From Carallia brachiata (Eukaryota > Streptophyta > Magnoliopsida > Malpighiales > Rhizophoraceae): a stretch of 64,000 bases of DNA. Made by a program: the position numbers and the translations under genes. The DNA lies in assembly GCA_021464245.1 (NCBI GenBank), contig JADCRB010000064.1, positions 2,735,044 to 2,799,043 of the forward strand. The letters are read 5' to 3'. Of the stretch, positions 48,444 through 59,774 are shown one piece after another. Position 1 is the first letter of the stretch, and each line of letters opens with the position of its first letter. The notes beneath the pieces are model-generated. The model was not told the DNA's origin. It saw only the letters and a program-made list of their open reading frames with translations, and searched no databases.

Positions 48444-49973
48444 ATGACCCAAATCTTTTATGGCGGTGCCGCCACCGGCCGCAGCGTCCAGGCATGGAAG
48501 CGTTGCATGTCCTTGGCGGGACGCTGTAAAACCATGCGCCAAGCTAAGGCCCTTCACGGCACTTTTATCGTCCACGGCATCCACAAAAACAACTATGCTA
48601 TCAGCAAAGTTCTTGACTTGATCGCTCTGTCCAACAATGGCAGTCTTTCTTACGCGTCTCTTTTGTTTAATCAGATTGAAACACCCAATTCTTTCATTTA
48701 TAATACGCTTATTAGAGCCTATTCTCGTAGCTCAAAGCCTCAATTGGCTAGTTGTTACTTTCACCTTATGGTTAAAGATGGAAACTTGAGACCCGATATT
48801 TACACATTTCATTTTGTGCTCGTGGCATGTGCAAATGCTTGTTGGGTGCGTTTGGGGAAGCAAATTCAGAATTGGGTAGTTAAAAATGGGATGGTTTTGG
48901 TAGATGGCCACGTGCAAACTGGGATTATGAGGTTGTATAATCAGTGTGGATTCATGGATGATGCGCGGAAGTCGTTTGATGAAATTCCTCAACCAGATGT
49001 TGTTCAGTGGAATGTGCTCATAAATGGCTATGTTCGATGTAATTTGTCGATGGATGCTTTGTTGGTTTTTAGAAAAATGTTGGTTTTGGGGGTTGAGCCT
49101 GATGAGTTTTGTGTTACTACAGCTTTGGCAGCTTGTGCTAAGTCCGGGGCGCTTTGGCAGGGAAAGTGGATTCATGAGTACGTTGAGAAGAGGAAATCTT
49201 TGCAAATGGACATTTTTGTTGAGACAGCGCTTGTTGATATGTACGCAAAGTGTGGCTGTATAGATATGGCTGTGAAAGTCTTTGAAGGGATGCCTAGAAG
49301 GAATGTGTTTTCCTGGGCTGCCATGATCGGAGGATTTGCTGTGCATGGGGATGCGAGGGAAGCAATTCGTTGCCTGGAGAGGATGAAACTCGTAGATGGG
49401 CTCAGGCCTGATGGGGTTGTCTTGCTTGGAGTGTTAATGGCTTGTACCCATGCCGGCTTGCAGGAGGAAGGTCAAATTTTGTTGGAGAATATGGAAGCAA
49501 AGCATGGGGTTGTACCTAGACATGAGCACTATAGTTGTGTGGTGGACTTGCTCTGCAGAGCAGGCCGATTGGAGGACGCGATTCTACTAATAAATAAAAT
49601 GCCAATGAAGCCGCTTGCTTCAGTTTGGGGTGCTTTATTGAGTAGTTGTCGGACCCACAAGAACATTGAGGTTGCAGAACTTGCTGCTCTGGAGCTTTTA
49701 CAGCTAGAAAACGGCAATGAATCAGAGGAAGATGCGGCCTTTGTTCAGTTGTTGAACATCTATTTGAGTGCCAAGAGGAATGAAGATGCGTGTAGGATAC
49801 GTCGGATGATAACTGATAGAAGGTTGAAGAAAACACCCGGATGTAGCATGATTGAGGTGGATGGAACAGTTAATGAGTTTGTCTCGGGAGATGCAGCACA
49901 TAGGCATATAAATCAAATACATGGGATGCTGAAACTGCTCTTTGCTGACTCGAAACGACTTTTGTCACCTTAG
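48444..49973 (+). CDS. Pentatricopeptide repeat protein, PLS class, E subgroup
   Basis: Organelle-targeted RNA-binding protein. PLS-class members direct C-to-U editing or other processing of specific mitochondrial or plastid transcripts. A single intronless exon encodes 509 aa, as usual for plant PPR genes. Repeats follow one another from about residue 30: 'NSFIYNTLIRAYSRSSKPQL', 'DVVQWNVLINGYVRCNLSMD', 'NVFSWAAMIGGFAVHGDARE' and 'LASVWGALLSSCRTHKNIEV'. An E-type tail ends 'PGCSMIEVDGTVNEFVSGDA'. There is no DYW deaminase domain. It resembles the At3g28640/At3g28660 group. The start at 48444 is the first in-frame ATG upstream of the repeats. The N terminus 'MTQIFYGGAATGRSVQAWKR' is Arg/Ser-containing and could be a short targeting peptide, but is not decisive. 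No breaks are visible. Confidence 0.93.
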   Translation: MTQIFYGGAATGRSVQAWKRCMSLAGRCKTMRQAKALHGTFIVHGIHKNNYAISKVLDLIALSNNGSLSYASLLFNQIETPNSFIYNTLIRAYSRSSKPQLASCYFHLMVKDGNLRPDIYTFHFVLVACANACWVRLGKQIQNWVVKNGMVLVDGHVQTGIMRLYNQCGFMDDARKSFDEIPQPDVVQWNVLINGYVRCNLSMDALLVFRKMLVLGVEPDEFCVTTALAACAKSGALWQGKWIHEYVEKRKSLQMDIFVETALVDMYAKCGCIDMAVKVFEGMPRRNVFSWAAMIGGFAVHGDAREAIRCLERMKLVDGLRPDGVVLLGVLMACTHAGLQEEGQILLENMEAKHGVVPRHEHYSCVVDLLCRAGRLEDAILLINKMPMKPLASVWGALLSSCRTHKNIEVAELAALELLQLENGNESEEDAAFVQLLNIYLSAKRNEDACRIRRMITDRRLKKTPGCSMIEVDGTVNEFVSGDAAHRHINQIHGMLKLLFADSKRLLSP

Positions 49974-51012
49974 TTGATCTATTTGAACTCATGCTACATT
50001 TTTATTGCTGGCCATGGCTATGTTCTGTTTAATCTCAGAGGAAATGCTGCTCTATGGGGATATGTATCAACCCTGCCAATATGACGATTGTCTGCATTCA
50101 GCGCAATTATGATCTAAAGAGGATTGGTAACATATTTATTCCCTTCACAATTGGCCGCAAGATTCCCTGTTGAACAATACAAAGACTCTCTCTCTCTGTC
50201 ATCACATCACAAGGAAGTTGGGGAGAATGCAACTAATACAGCTGATTCCTAAAGGCTCTAAAATCTGGAATCTCAAGCTTCTATTACTAAACTTGTGATA
50301 GGAAGCAATGACAACAGTAGGTTCCCCCCCCCCCCCCCCACCCCCTTCCCAATGTTGGGTTTTTAAATGGAATCATCATTAATCAAGTGTTAGAGGACGT
50401 AAGAAAGCATTAATAATGGTTAGCGTGAAAAATTTATGTTTAAACTTTGAAGAAAAGCAAAATTTCTCCAATCCAATTGTTAAAACCAAAAAAAAAAAAA
50501 AAGGGAAGAAAAAGGGGACATGAAGAGGTTTTATCAAATTGACCTACTTCTTGTTTTATATTAATTAACTGGCTTATTGTTATTGGTCCGTAATATCTGA
50601 GTAATTATTTTTATCTTGGCCTTAGTGTAGATGATTTATTATTATGAAGAAGGGGCTGGTAAGTAAAAGAATCGAAAATCTAATCTCATATCTCTCTATT
50701 GAAAGTTTTAGTTGTCAACCATTTCTCTTAAAACAGGTTCTCTATAAGTTATTGTTTATTAGACTAATAATTATCTATTAAGTAAAGAAATTGTTACTGA
50801 TTCTAATTCTAAGTTCTAAACCTCCAGCCTGAAAACAGAACTAAAAAAAAAAAAAGGGGGAACGAAGACCAAGAGGGCTTTCTTTGTACAAAGCAGAAGA
50901 GTATGTAAACACCCTACTCCATAGCCATTTTCTTTGAACCAAATTTTGAGATTATCTCCCAAAGCCAAGCCCACTTCCACGAGCACCACCTCCATCGTCG
51001 ACAATTAAGAAC
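49974..51012. other. Intergenic region between PPR and DUF627/629 genes
   Basis: No gene. Contains a run of about 16 C at 50325-50340 and AT-rich filler. The last 100-200 bases are likely the 5' UTR and promoter of the gene at 51013. Confidence 0.55.
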
Positions 51013-52873
51013 ATGCCGAAGAAGAAAAATTCATCAACCCCATCTCCATCCCACAAGCCACCACCCTTCCCTTCATCAACTCCACCATCTTCCTTGTCTA
51101 CTGTCAATGGCGAACCACAACAAAAATTTTCTGATTCTGATCCTCCTTCACTCATTGAAGATTGCCGAAGAGCTTGTAATTTTCTTAACAATAAAAAAAC
51201 CAAGAAAGCTCTCAAGATTATTCAAGAATCTCTTTCCCGCCACCCGAACTCCTTTAAACCTCACGAACTTGCAGCCGTTATACATTACAGTCTATCAACT
51301 GGAAACATCATGCACTCTCCGGCCTCCCTACATCATCTAAAAGCCGCTGCAGAACACGCAGAAAAAGGCCAACTTCTTGCCCCAAATTCCATAAATCTTG
51401 CTCATTTCCACGTCCATGTCCTCTTTAATTTGGCCCAAGACCCAGATGGCTATATGCAAGTCATTGAACACTGTGACCGAGCTTTGTCCATTCAAGACCC
51501 CATTGATCCCGTGGACGATGTCTTCCCTTGCCAAAACGTGAATGAGAAGAAAGCTTTCACAACTAAAGAAGCAAGAATTGAATATGTGATGGGAAAAATC
51601 CAAGCTTTGAAAGACAAGGCGAGGCTGGCTTGCCTGATGAAGAAGAAAGGGGTCAAAGATGGTAAAGAAATAATGATTGAGTATCAGAGAGCAGAGACTT
51701 TGTTGTCTTTTATTGAGACGAGAAAGAGTCAGCAAGAGAAAAGGAAACAAATTGAAGAGGGAATGAATGATCTAATGAATTGCCAAAAGAAACTGCATTT
51801 TGATGGTAGATGGGTTGATGATACTGATCAGAGGAGGAAGATGGCGCGTTCAAAGAGAAGGGTGCCACAAATGGATAAGCAATCCCGGATTTTGGAATTT
51901 TGGAAAACAATGAGCAGCAAAGAGAAAAGGGTGTTTCTCGACCTGGACATTGAAGAGATCAGAAATCATTTAAGTCACAGTAAATTGTATGAGAAGGTTT
52001 TCATGGAGGCAGTGAATTTTGGCAAGAAGACATGGAGTTGGAAGTATTGGGATTGTTGTTGTTGTGGAGAGACGTTCTTGGATTGGAATTTGTGGAGAAA
52101 TCATCTAGTTTTCGAGCATATTGGAATATTTTTATGGGAACAGGATATGGTTATGCCAGAAGAACCTGATGCTGTGTGGGTTAAAGGGATTGTCGATGGT
52201 GTTTGGAAGCCAGTGGATGTGGATAGAGTGGTGAAAGATATTGCAGGACAGTCAAAAAAGGATGGTACCAGAAATGCTGGTGTTCTTGCATATGGCCATG
52301 AAGCTGCTAGTGATAGTAAGGAGAACTTGCTCAATAGGATATATGGTGATGAAAAGAAGTGGCCTATTTGTAATGATGTTCTACGGGAAACCATGCTCGA
52401 GACAATTCGTTTGGTGTTGGAACTATTTTTAAGTCACAAGTGTCTTGCACCTAGTGTTGTTAAAATGATTGTCCAATATACAATGGAACAGTTACAGAAT
52501 CTAAATCCACAATTGGAGGAACTGATTCCTGGCCTAGACAAAACATATTTGTGCATTTGCTTTTTAGCAGCTGAACAACTTCAGAAGGTTTCCAGGCTGT
52601 TGGAAGATCTGCGCAGTGATTGCCATTTAATTGGGCGTGGTGACAAAGATAACTGCACCTATGAAGTTTATGTTGAAGAAGAATATAAAGAGAAAGTTGT
52701 TTTTACTGCTGATTTTAAGCGTCTGTTTTTGGATGAGCAGTCACTGAGAGAAGATTTTGATGGACCCAACGATAGTAGTGCTGTCGCAGACCAAGGAAAT
52801 GGAATAATTACTCCTCACAGTCCTCAAGATGAGGTGCTATCTGATGACAGTCCTTTTGTGAATTGGTTGTTTG

Positions 52874-53317
52874 TGAAGTTGCAGTTGGTGTTGTTGCTCT
52901 GCTACCCGAGAAAGAAGAAGAATTTTTTTGAAGGCCACAAATTACCGTTAAGTTGGTTAACTTTGGGGGCTGCTGTAGTGCTTTGGACCCTTAGTTAATT
53001 TACTTAACAAATGTCTCAATGATCAAGGCCATATGTATTATAATTATAGCTTTCTCTTTAATTTATGTAATGATATAATCAAGCTTTCAGTTAGCTTGTC
53101 AAGCTGTCAATTTCAAATTTGTATTTTGAAGTTTGAATTTTGTAATTATGCTTATATGTTCAATGACAGCAGATGGAAGATGTTATGCTGGAAAATTCTT
53201 TTCTCTATTAAGCTCTATCTTCCATTCTCTTCAATTAAAGCTTCTTTTGAAGCTTGATACAAAAATTGATCCAAGAACTGATCCAAAAACAAAAACTAGA
53301 ACAGCAACTGATCAACA
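52874..53317 (+). repeat. Left LTR of young Copia element
   Basis: Starts 'tgaagttgcagttggtgttg', ends 'gcaactgatcaaca'. It contributes 41 codons and a stop (TAA at 52996-52998) to the interrupted host exon. Confidence 0.96.
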
Positions 53318-53454
53318 AATTTGGTATCAGAGCTTTACAGAGTTCTTGAGGGACCTGTGAGCAAATTTGATTGAGTGAAAAATATCCATTATACCCGTGA
53401 GTATTTAAAAAAAACAAGAGTGAACCTCACTAAAAGACCACAGCAGATTCATGA

Positions 53455-54636
53455 ATGGCTTCTCTTAGCTTTGTTCCACCTTCACCACCCAAGTTCACTG
53501 GAGAAAATTATCTCCAATGGACTGTTATGATGCAAGCATACTTAAAAGCTTTTGATTTGTGGGAGGTAACTGAAAATGGAGGAGCTGAAGCACCACTTCC
53601 AGCTAATCCAACTATGGCACAGCTTAGAAATCATAGTGAGCAAGCTTCCAAACAATACAAAGCCTTGACATGTATTCACTCTGGAGTTACAGAAGGCATC
53701 TTCAACAAGATCATGACCTGCAAAACTGCAAAAGAAGCTTGGGACAAGCTGGCTGAGGAGTATGCAGGAAGTGAGAAGACTCGATCCATGCAACTTTTAA
53801 ACTTAAGAAGGGAATTTGAGCTGCAAAAAATGAAAGACACAGAGAAGATCAAAGATTACACAGACAAGCTGCTGAAGCTAGTAAACCAAATCAGAATCTT
53901 GGGAGGAGAATTGTCTGATTCCAGCATAGTACAGAAGATCTTGGTCAGTATACCTCAAAGGTTTGAGGCCAAAATCTCATCACTTGAAGATTCCAAAGAT
54001 CTGACCAAAATCACTTTAACTGAGCTTGTAAATGCTTTACAAGCAACAGAGCAAAGAAGACTGATGTGGGAAGGAGATACTGTCGAGAATGCCTTACCAG
54101 CTAAACAGATGGATAAAAGTCAGCACAAAAAGAAGAAAAAGCAAGAAGGAAAGCAGCAACCAAGAGAAAATGAAGGAGGCAGCAGCTCTTGCAGTAAACA
54201 AGTATATCCACCATGCCCACACTGCAAGAATACAAGCCACTTGCCAAAGTACTGTTGGTGGAGACCAGACATAGTGTGCAATCACTGCAAAGTAAAGGGA
54301 CACAGGGAAAAAGTTTGTCCAAAGAAAAAACAAGCTGCAAAGTCTCAGTCACAAGCTCAAGTTGCTGATAACAATGTGGAAGAATCTGCAGAGCAGTTGT
54401 TTGTGGTTGATGATAGCTCACCAAGTGGAAACACTGAGGTTTGGCTTGTGGACAGTGGATGCACACACCATATGTCACCAAGCCTTTCAGTATTTAAAGA
54501 GCTGGATACAAGTTTCACATCCACTGTGAAGATTGGGAATGGAGAGTTCATTTCAGTAAAAGGCAAGGGAATGGCTGCAGTGCACACAAAATCAGTACCA
54601 AGCTCATTCCAGATGTTCTTTTTGTTCCTGAAATAA
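53455..54636 (+). pseudogene. Copia gag-protease segment of the young element
   Basis: A 393-codon open frame: gag N terminus ('FTGENYLQWTVMMQAYLKAF'), a UBN2-type gag domain, a zinc knuckle (CNHCKVKGHREKVC, about residues 273-286) and the protease active site WLVDSGCTHHM (about 328-338). The frame breaks near 54585-54605, where the next frame continues 'LIPDVLFVPEISQNLLSVGQ'. One extra G in 'tcagtacc' would keep it open. Confidence 0.88.
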
Positions 54637-54798
54637 GTCAGAATTTGCTCAGTGTTGGCCAATTGTTAGAAAAGAATTACTCCTTAGAGTTTAAGGATAA
54701 GTCATGTACTATATATGATTCAAATGGGTTTGAGCTTGTTAATGTGCCCATGGAAAGAAAAAGCTTCCAAATGAACTTAAAAGGTTGAAGGCCAAGCA

Positions 54799-56685
54799 AT
54801 GCCAGCTGCCTTGAGTGCTAAATCATTATGGCACAAAAGGCTTGGACACATACATGATGCAGGTTTACTCAAACTGCAAAAGAAACAAATGATACATGGC
54901 TTGCCTGAAATTGAAGAAGGAGGAGATATATGTAAAGCATGTTTGCAAGGTAAGCAAACCAGGCTTCCTTTTACAACTGATCAAGCATGGAGGAGTCAAG
55001 AGAAGTTGGAGCTCATTCACAGTGATTTGTGTGGACCAATGAGTTCAGATTCACTGAATGAAAGCAAGTATTTCATGACCTTCATTGATGACTTCACAAG
55101 ATACAGCTGGATTTATTTCCTGAAGCAGAAGTCAGAAGCTGTAGAGAAGTTCAATGAGTTCAAAGCTTTGGTAGAAAACCAATCTGGCTGCAAGATAAAA
55201 GCAATTAGAACTGACAATGGGGCTGAATACACTTCAGCCACATTCAAAGACATCTGTGCAAGGGCAGGAATACAGCAGCAACTAACAGCTCCATACACAC
55301 CTCAGCAGAATGGGGTGAGTGAGAGAAAGAATAGGACCATTCAAGAGATGGTCAGATGTTTATTGTTTGAGAAAAATATGCCAAAAAGTTTTTGGGCTGA
55401 AGCAGCAGCTACTTCAGTGTATCTGTTGAATAGATTGCCTACAAGGGTGTTGAAAGATAAGACTCCATATGAAGCTTGGCATAGATACAGACCTTCAGCA
55501 AGTCACTTAAAGGTATTTGGGTGTGTGTGCTATGCTTTAGTACCAGAAAGTAAAAGAAGCAAGCTGGATTTCAAGACAGAAACCTGTGTGCTTGTTGGAT
55601 ACACCAGCACTGACCAAAATTACAGAATTTACAATCCTCTCACTGGTAAGCTCAAAACCAGCAGAGAATTGAAGTTCTGTGAAAATGAAAGCTGGAATTG
55701 GAAAAAAGCTGAAGTGGAAGTAGATAAGGAGCAGATAGTTCAAAATTCACCACTTCCAGCACAATTTGAATATGATCTTGATGAAAGCTCAGATGAAGAT
55801 GCACCAGTCAGAGGCACAAGACCTTTGAGTGATATTTATGAAAGAAGCTATGTAGCTGCTCTTGAACCAGTTGACTTTGAAGAAGCATGTAGAAACAACA
55901 ACTGGAAAAAAGCTATGATTGAAGAGATAGAGGCCATAGAGAAGAATGGCACTTGGATTCTTGTTGATAAACCAGCAGACAAGAAGATAATTGGAGTAAA
56001 ATGGGTTTTCAGAACTAAATTGAATCCAAATGGCTCTGTTAACAGACACAAAGCCAGGCTGGTAGCAAAGGGCTACACTCAGCAACCAGGAGTTGATTAT
56101 GCAGAGACCTTTGCACCAGTGGCAAGGCTTGATACAATCAAACTGCTCCTAGCCTATGCTGCACAGAAAGGTTGGACTGTGCATCAGCTTGATGTAAAGT
56201 CTGCATTCTTAAATGGGGAGCTAAATGAAGAAGTGTTCATAGAGCAGCCACAAGGTTTTCAGAAGAAGGGCCAAGAAGACAAAGTGTATCTATTGAAGAA
56301 AGCCTTGTATGGGCTTAAGCAAGCACCAAGGGCATGGTACACAAAGATAAATGAGCACTTGCTGAAGCTATCTTTTGCAAGAAGCAAAAATGAATCCACA
56401 CTGTATGTAAAAGAGCAGATGGGTGAGATTCTTGTTGTATCAATCTATGTAGATGATCTGCTGGTGATTGGAAGCAAGGACCAGCAAGTGATGCAGTTCA
56501 AAGAGGAAATGAAGTCTGTTTTTGAAATGACAGATTTGGGCCCTATGACCTTCTTTCTTGGACTGGAAATTAATCAAACCAGTCAAGGGATATTCATAGG
56601 CCAAAAAAAGTATGCAGAAGAAGTTCTAAAAAGTTCCAAATGGAAACAAGTAAAGCTGCAAGTACTCCTTTTTCAGTTGGGATGA
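54799..56685 (+). pseudogene. Copia integrase and reverse transcriptase of the young element
   Basis: 628 codons: GAG-pre-integrase (LWHKRLGHIHDAGL), integrase core with 'RTDNGAEYTSATF' and 'TPQQNGVSERKNRTI', reverse transcriptase with 'KWVFRTKLNPNGS' and catalytic YVDDLL. The frame is lost near 56628 in the run 'ctaaaaag', shortly before RNase H. Another frame change near 54785 separates it from the protease side. Confidence 0.9.
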
Positions 56686-57403
56686 AATTGCAGAAGCATG
56701 ATGGTGCAGAAAAGATTGATGCAAGAAGATTCAGAAGTTTGGTGGGGTGTCTGCTTTACTTAACAGCATCCAGACCAGACATAATGCAAGCTGTCAGTCT
56801 ACTTTCAAGATACATGCATGACCCCAGTGAAACTCATATGACTGCAGCAAAGAGAATATTAAGATATATCAGAGGTACAACAAACTTAGGAGTCTTGTTT
56901 GGAAAATCAGAGAAACTACAGCTGTCAGGATATGCAGACAGTGACTGGGGAGGCTCCTTAGATGACATGAGAAGCACTTCAGGCTACATTTTCACTTTGG
57001 GGTCAGGTTTTTTCAGCTGGAGCTCAAGAAAACAATCTGTGGTAGCTCAGTCCACAGCTGAAGCTGAGTATTTAGCTGCAGTAGCAGCTGTGAACCAAGC
57101 TTTATGGCTCAAAAGTTGCTGACAGATTTGAAAGAGGAGCAAATGGATGCCACACCTGTGTACTGTGACAACCAGGCCACCATAGCTATCTCTAAAAATC
57201 CTGTTTTACATGGAAGAACTAAACATTTCTTGATTAAGTTACACTTCATCAGAGAAGTGCAAGAGAGCAATGAAATCAAGTTGGTCTATTGTCCAACTGA
57301 AGAGCAAGTGGCAGATGTTTTGACCAAGCCATTGCAGAAAGGCAGATTTTTAACCTTAAGAAACATGCTTGGGGTGCAGTCCATCAACCCCAAGGAGGAG
57401 TGA
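56640..57403 (+). pseudogene. Copia RNase H segment of the young element
   Basis: Two overlapping open frames, 56640-57122 and 57104-57403, separated by a 1-base shift near 57110 in 'ctcaaaag'. Motifs are DSDWGG, STAEAEY and 'TKHFLIKLHFIREV'. It ends just before the purine tract and right LTR. Confidence 0.88.
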
Positions 57404-57844
57404 AGTTGCAGTTGGTGTTGTTGCTCTGCTACCCGAGAAAGAAGAAGAATTTTTTTGAAGGCCACAAATTACCGTTAAGTTGGTTAACTTTGGGGGCTGC
57501 TGTAGTGCTTTGGACCCTTAGTTAATTTACTTAACAAATGTCTCAATGATCAAGGCCATATGTATTATAATTATAACTTTCTCTTTAATTTATGTAATGA
57601 TGTAATCAAGCTTTTAGTTAGCTTGTCAAGCTGTCAATTTCAAATTTGTATTTTGAAGTTTGAATTTTGTAATTATACTTATATGTTCAATGACAGCAGA
57701 TGGAAGATGTTATGCTGGAAAATTCTTCTCTCTATTAAGCTCTATCTTCCATTCTCTTCAATTAAAGCTTCTTTTGAAGCTTGATACAAAAATTGATCCA
57801 AGAACTGATCCAAAAACAAAAACTAGAACAGCAACTGATCAACA
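57401..57844 (+). repeat. Right LTR of young Copia element
   Basis: Identical in length to the left LTR, with 5 transitions. An open frame entering from its 3' end continues into the rest of the interrupted host exon. Confidence 0.96.
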
Positions 57845-59774
57845 GTTTGCCGGTGCCAGCACTGAGAATCTGACAATGTCATGGTTAGATCTAAGGCGTT
57901 ACAAAAGAGAGAAAGCAATCGAGGCATTTGGTCTTTTAGAAACAGAGTTTCACCGTCTGCTACGTTTGTGCACGAGAAAATTCATATTATTGGCCTATGA
58001 AAAGGATCTATGTACAGTTGAGAATATCTGTCTTGAAGAAGATAAAAGAAGGGACGAAATTTCTGGGTGCCATCCGCAAAGTTACAAACACCTATTGTTG
58101 ACGCGGAAAGATGAGCTACTTGGCGAGGGGGACAGCAAAGTTGAGGTCAATGTCATACCACATATTATGAGACTTTCACGAGATTTGGCATTAGTTTCTG
58201 GTGATATGCCTGTATCTGATTTAGAAGCCATGAGACGTGAAGAGAAGAGCAATACATACAAGCTGCCGCAGGAAGAGACTTGTATTCGAAAAGCAATAAA
58301 GCAGATAAGATTGCATGTTGCTGACCTTGTGAGTGTGCATATTCTGACTTATAGATTAATTTAATTAGCCATAGCATGAAGTGTTATGTAACAGTATTGG
58401 GACTATCAATGGTAGCTTTAAATCATACCTATTTTCTCTCAAATGTTGATTCATCAGACAACATTTACATGGGATAATATCCTGCACTGACTGAAAAAAT
58501 GAATAGGTACTATGTTGCTCCTACAACATTTTCTTTTTGTTCTTTGAAGCTCTTGAAGCTGATATTTCAGTTTTTTTCTCTGGTAGGTTTGCTTTTCTCA
58601 TGTTTTTTGTCCTCCTGCTCTGTCTCAATCCTATATGACAAGTTGCTTATTAAGCTTCCAGACCCAAGTTACTTGAATTTACAACCAGGTGGAGATTGCT
58701 TATTGTTCTCCATTATTTGTCTTTCAGTGTTGCTCGGTAGATGTTTTGATCATGAATAGCATGGCTGAAATGAAGCAGATGGAGCAGACCTGTGGTTGGC
58801 TGTCAGATTTTGATTATCGGACAATTTTATTGCATCTGTTGAAGGACTGTGTGAGGGTCAGTGCTGAATCCTCTTGTCAGTTTATTATAGTTTTTCCACA
58901 AGGAATTACTTCTGATTTGTTTTTTTTTCTAGGACCAATTGGTGCTTTCTGCTGACAAGAAGGCTGAAGCCTCGAAAGATGCATTATTAGCTGAGCTTGC
59001 AAATGAATCCCGCAACAATATGGTTAAAGTAGGTGATGTTCCAAAAAAGGCACAAAAAAAATCGAAGAATGAAAAGCGCAAATGTCAGAGAAAATCTAAG
59101 AATAAGGTTTAATTTGCTCTTGACTCCTGTTGATTTTCATATATCTGGGTAGTACAAAAACAATTATGATGTTAGTGGCAGCATCATTTTATATTGCAGG
59201 AAACTTACGGAAGTGACAAGCATCATCAACTGGATGAGGAGAGTGCAGAAGTGTAAGCTGGACCTACTCTGATATCATTTGTGAATGCATGATTAGTATC
59301 GGGTTTTCTTGTTAATTGATTTCGAACAAGCTGAGTGTGATTTTGGTTTGTTTGTGCAGTTTCTCTCCTTTGCCATCTCGTTGTGATCGCTTAAGAATTG
59401 ATGAAATTAAAGAGCAGATAGAGAAACTTAGGCATCAGATTGACAATGAAGAAATACGAATTGAGCATGCTGAGATGTTGGAGCATGGAAGACAATTTGA
59501 GGACGGGGCTAAAGTAAAGCAACTTGCCGAAAAAAGTGATAGTATGTATAGTTCCATTGTGGGGGTTGTGGCAGATGGTGTACCTGCTGTTCACCGTGAA
59601 TCTGGTAAAAATCATGGATCACTCATGCATAAGCTGCAGCAGCAATCTGATTCGATAACCTTCTCGGATAATTATACCTGGTGGATAGATTTGATTAATT
59701 CTCTTTACCAAGTTTATAGTCCTGCGCTGCATGGAGGTTTCTTCATGCATACTGAGAAGAATGCTTCAGATTAA

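Larger units (their letters stand above)
52874..57844 (+). mobile_element. Young Ty1/Copia retrotransposon, 4.97 kb, in a coding exon
   Basis: LTRs 52874-53317 and 57401-57844 (444 bp each) begin TG, end CA and differ at 5 sites, all transitions. The target duplication 'gtttg' flanks it (52869-52873 and 57845-57849). The primer-binding site 'tggtatcagagc' follows four bases after the left LTR (53322-53333). The purine tract 'aaggaggag' abuts the right LTR. It has a full Copia domain order and the sense orientation of the host gene. At a substitution rate of 1.3e-8 per site per year (a rice value, assumed) the LTR divergence would mean about 0.4 million years. It differs clearly from the 7.1-kb Copia element in LTR and gag. 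Confidence 0.96.
51013..59774 (+). pseudogene. DUF627/DUF629 ubiquitin-hydrolase-related gene, split by Copia element
   Basis: Homologue of the plant family containing At3g47890/At3g47910: N-terminal DUF627 helical repeats (from 'LIEDCRRACNFLNNKKTKKA', about residues 49-160), then DUF629 with a C2H2-like finger (CCCCGETF...H....H, near residue 348). Exon 1 is 51013-52873 plus 57850-58328, interrupted by a Copia insert with 5-bp duplication gtttg. The frame is exactly continuous if insert and one duplication copy are ignored. Later exons: 58728-58856, 58933-59106 (basic, lysine-rich), 59200-59252 and 59360-59774 (coiled-coil-like, from 'DEIKEQIEKLRHQIDNEEIR'). The uninterrupted gene would give about 1036 aa and stops before any UCH peptidase domain. 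It is thus a short family member or truncated. As it stands, a transcript reading into the LTR would end at 52998. The tandem paralogue is at 60846. Confidence 0.88.

Noticed and set aside
50325..50345. Poly-C run as a possible functional element
   Set aside because: A simple homopolymer in non-coding DNA with no associated motif.
51337..51750. Long antisense open frames inside the DUF627/629 and PPR genes
   Set aside because: They mirror strongly supported sense exons and carry no domains of their own.
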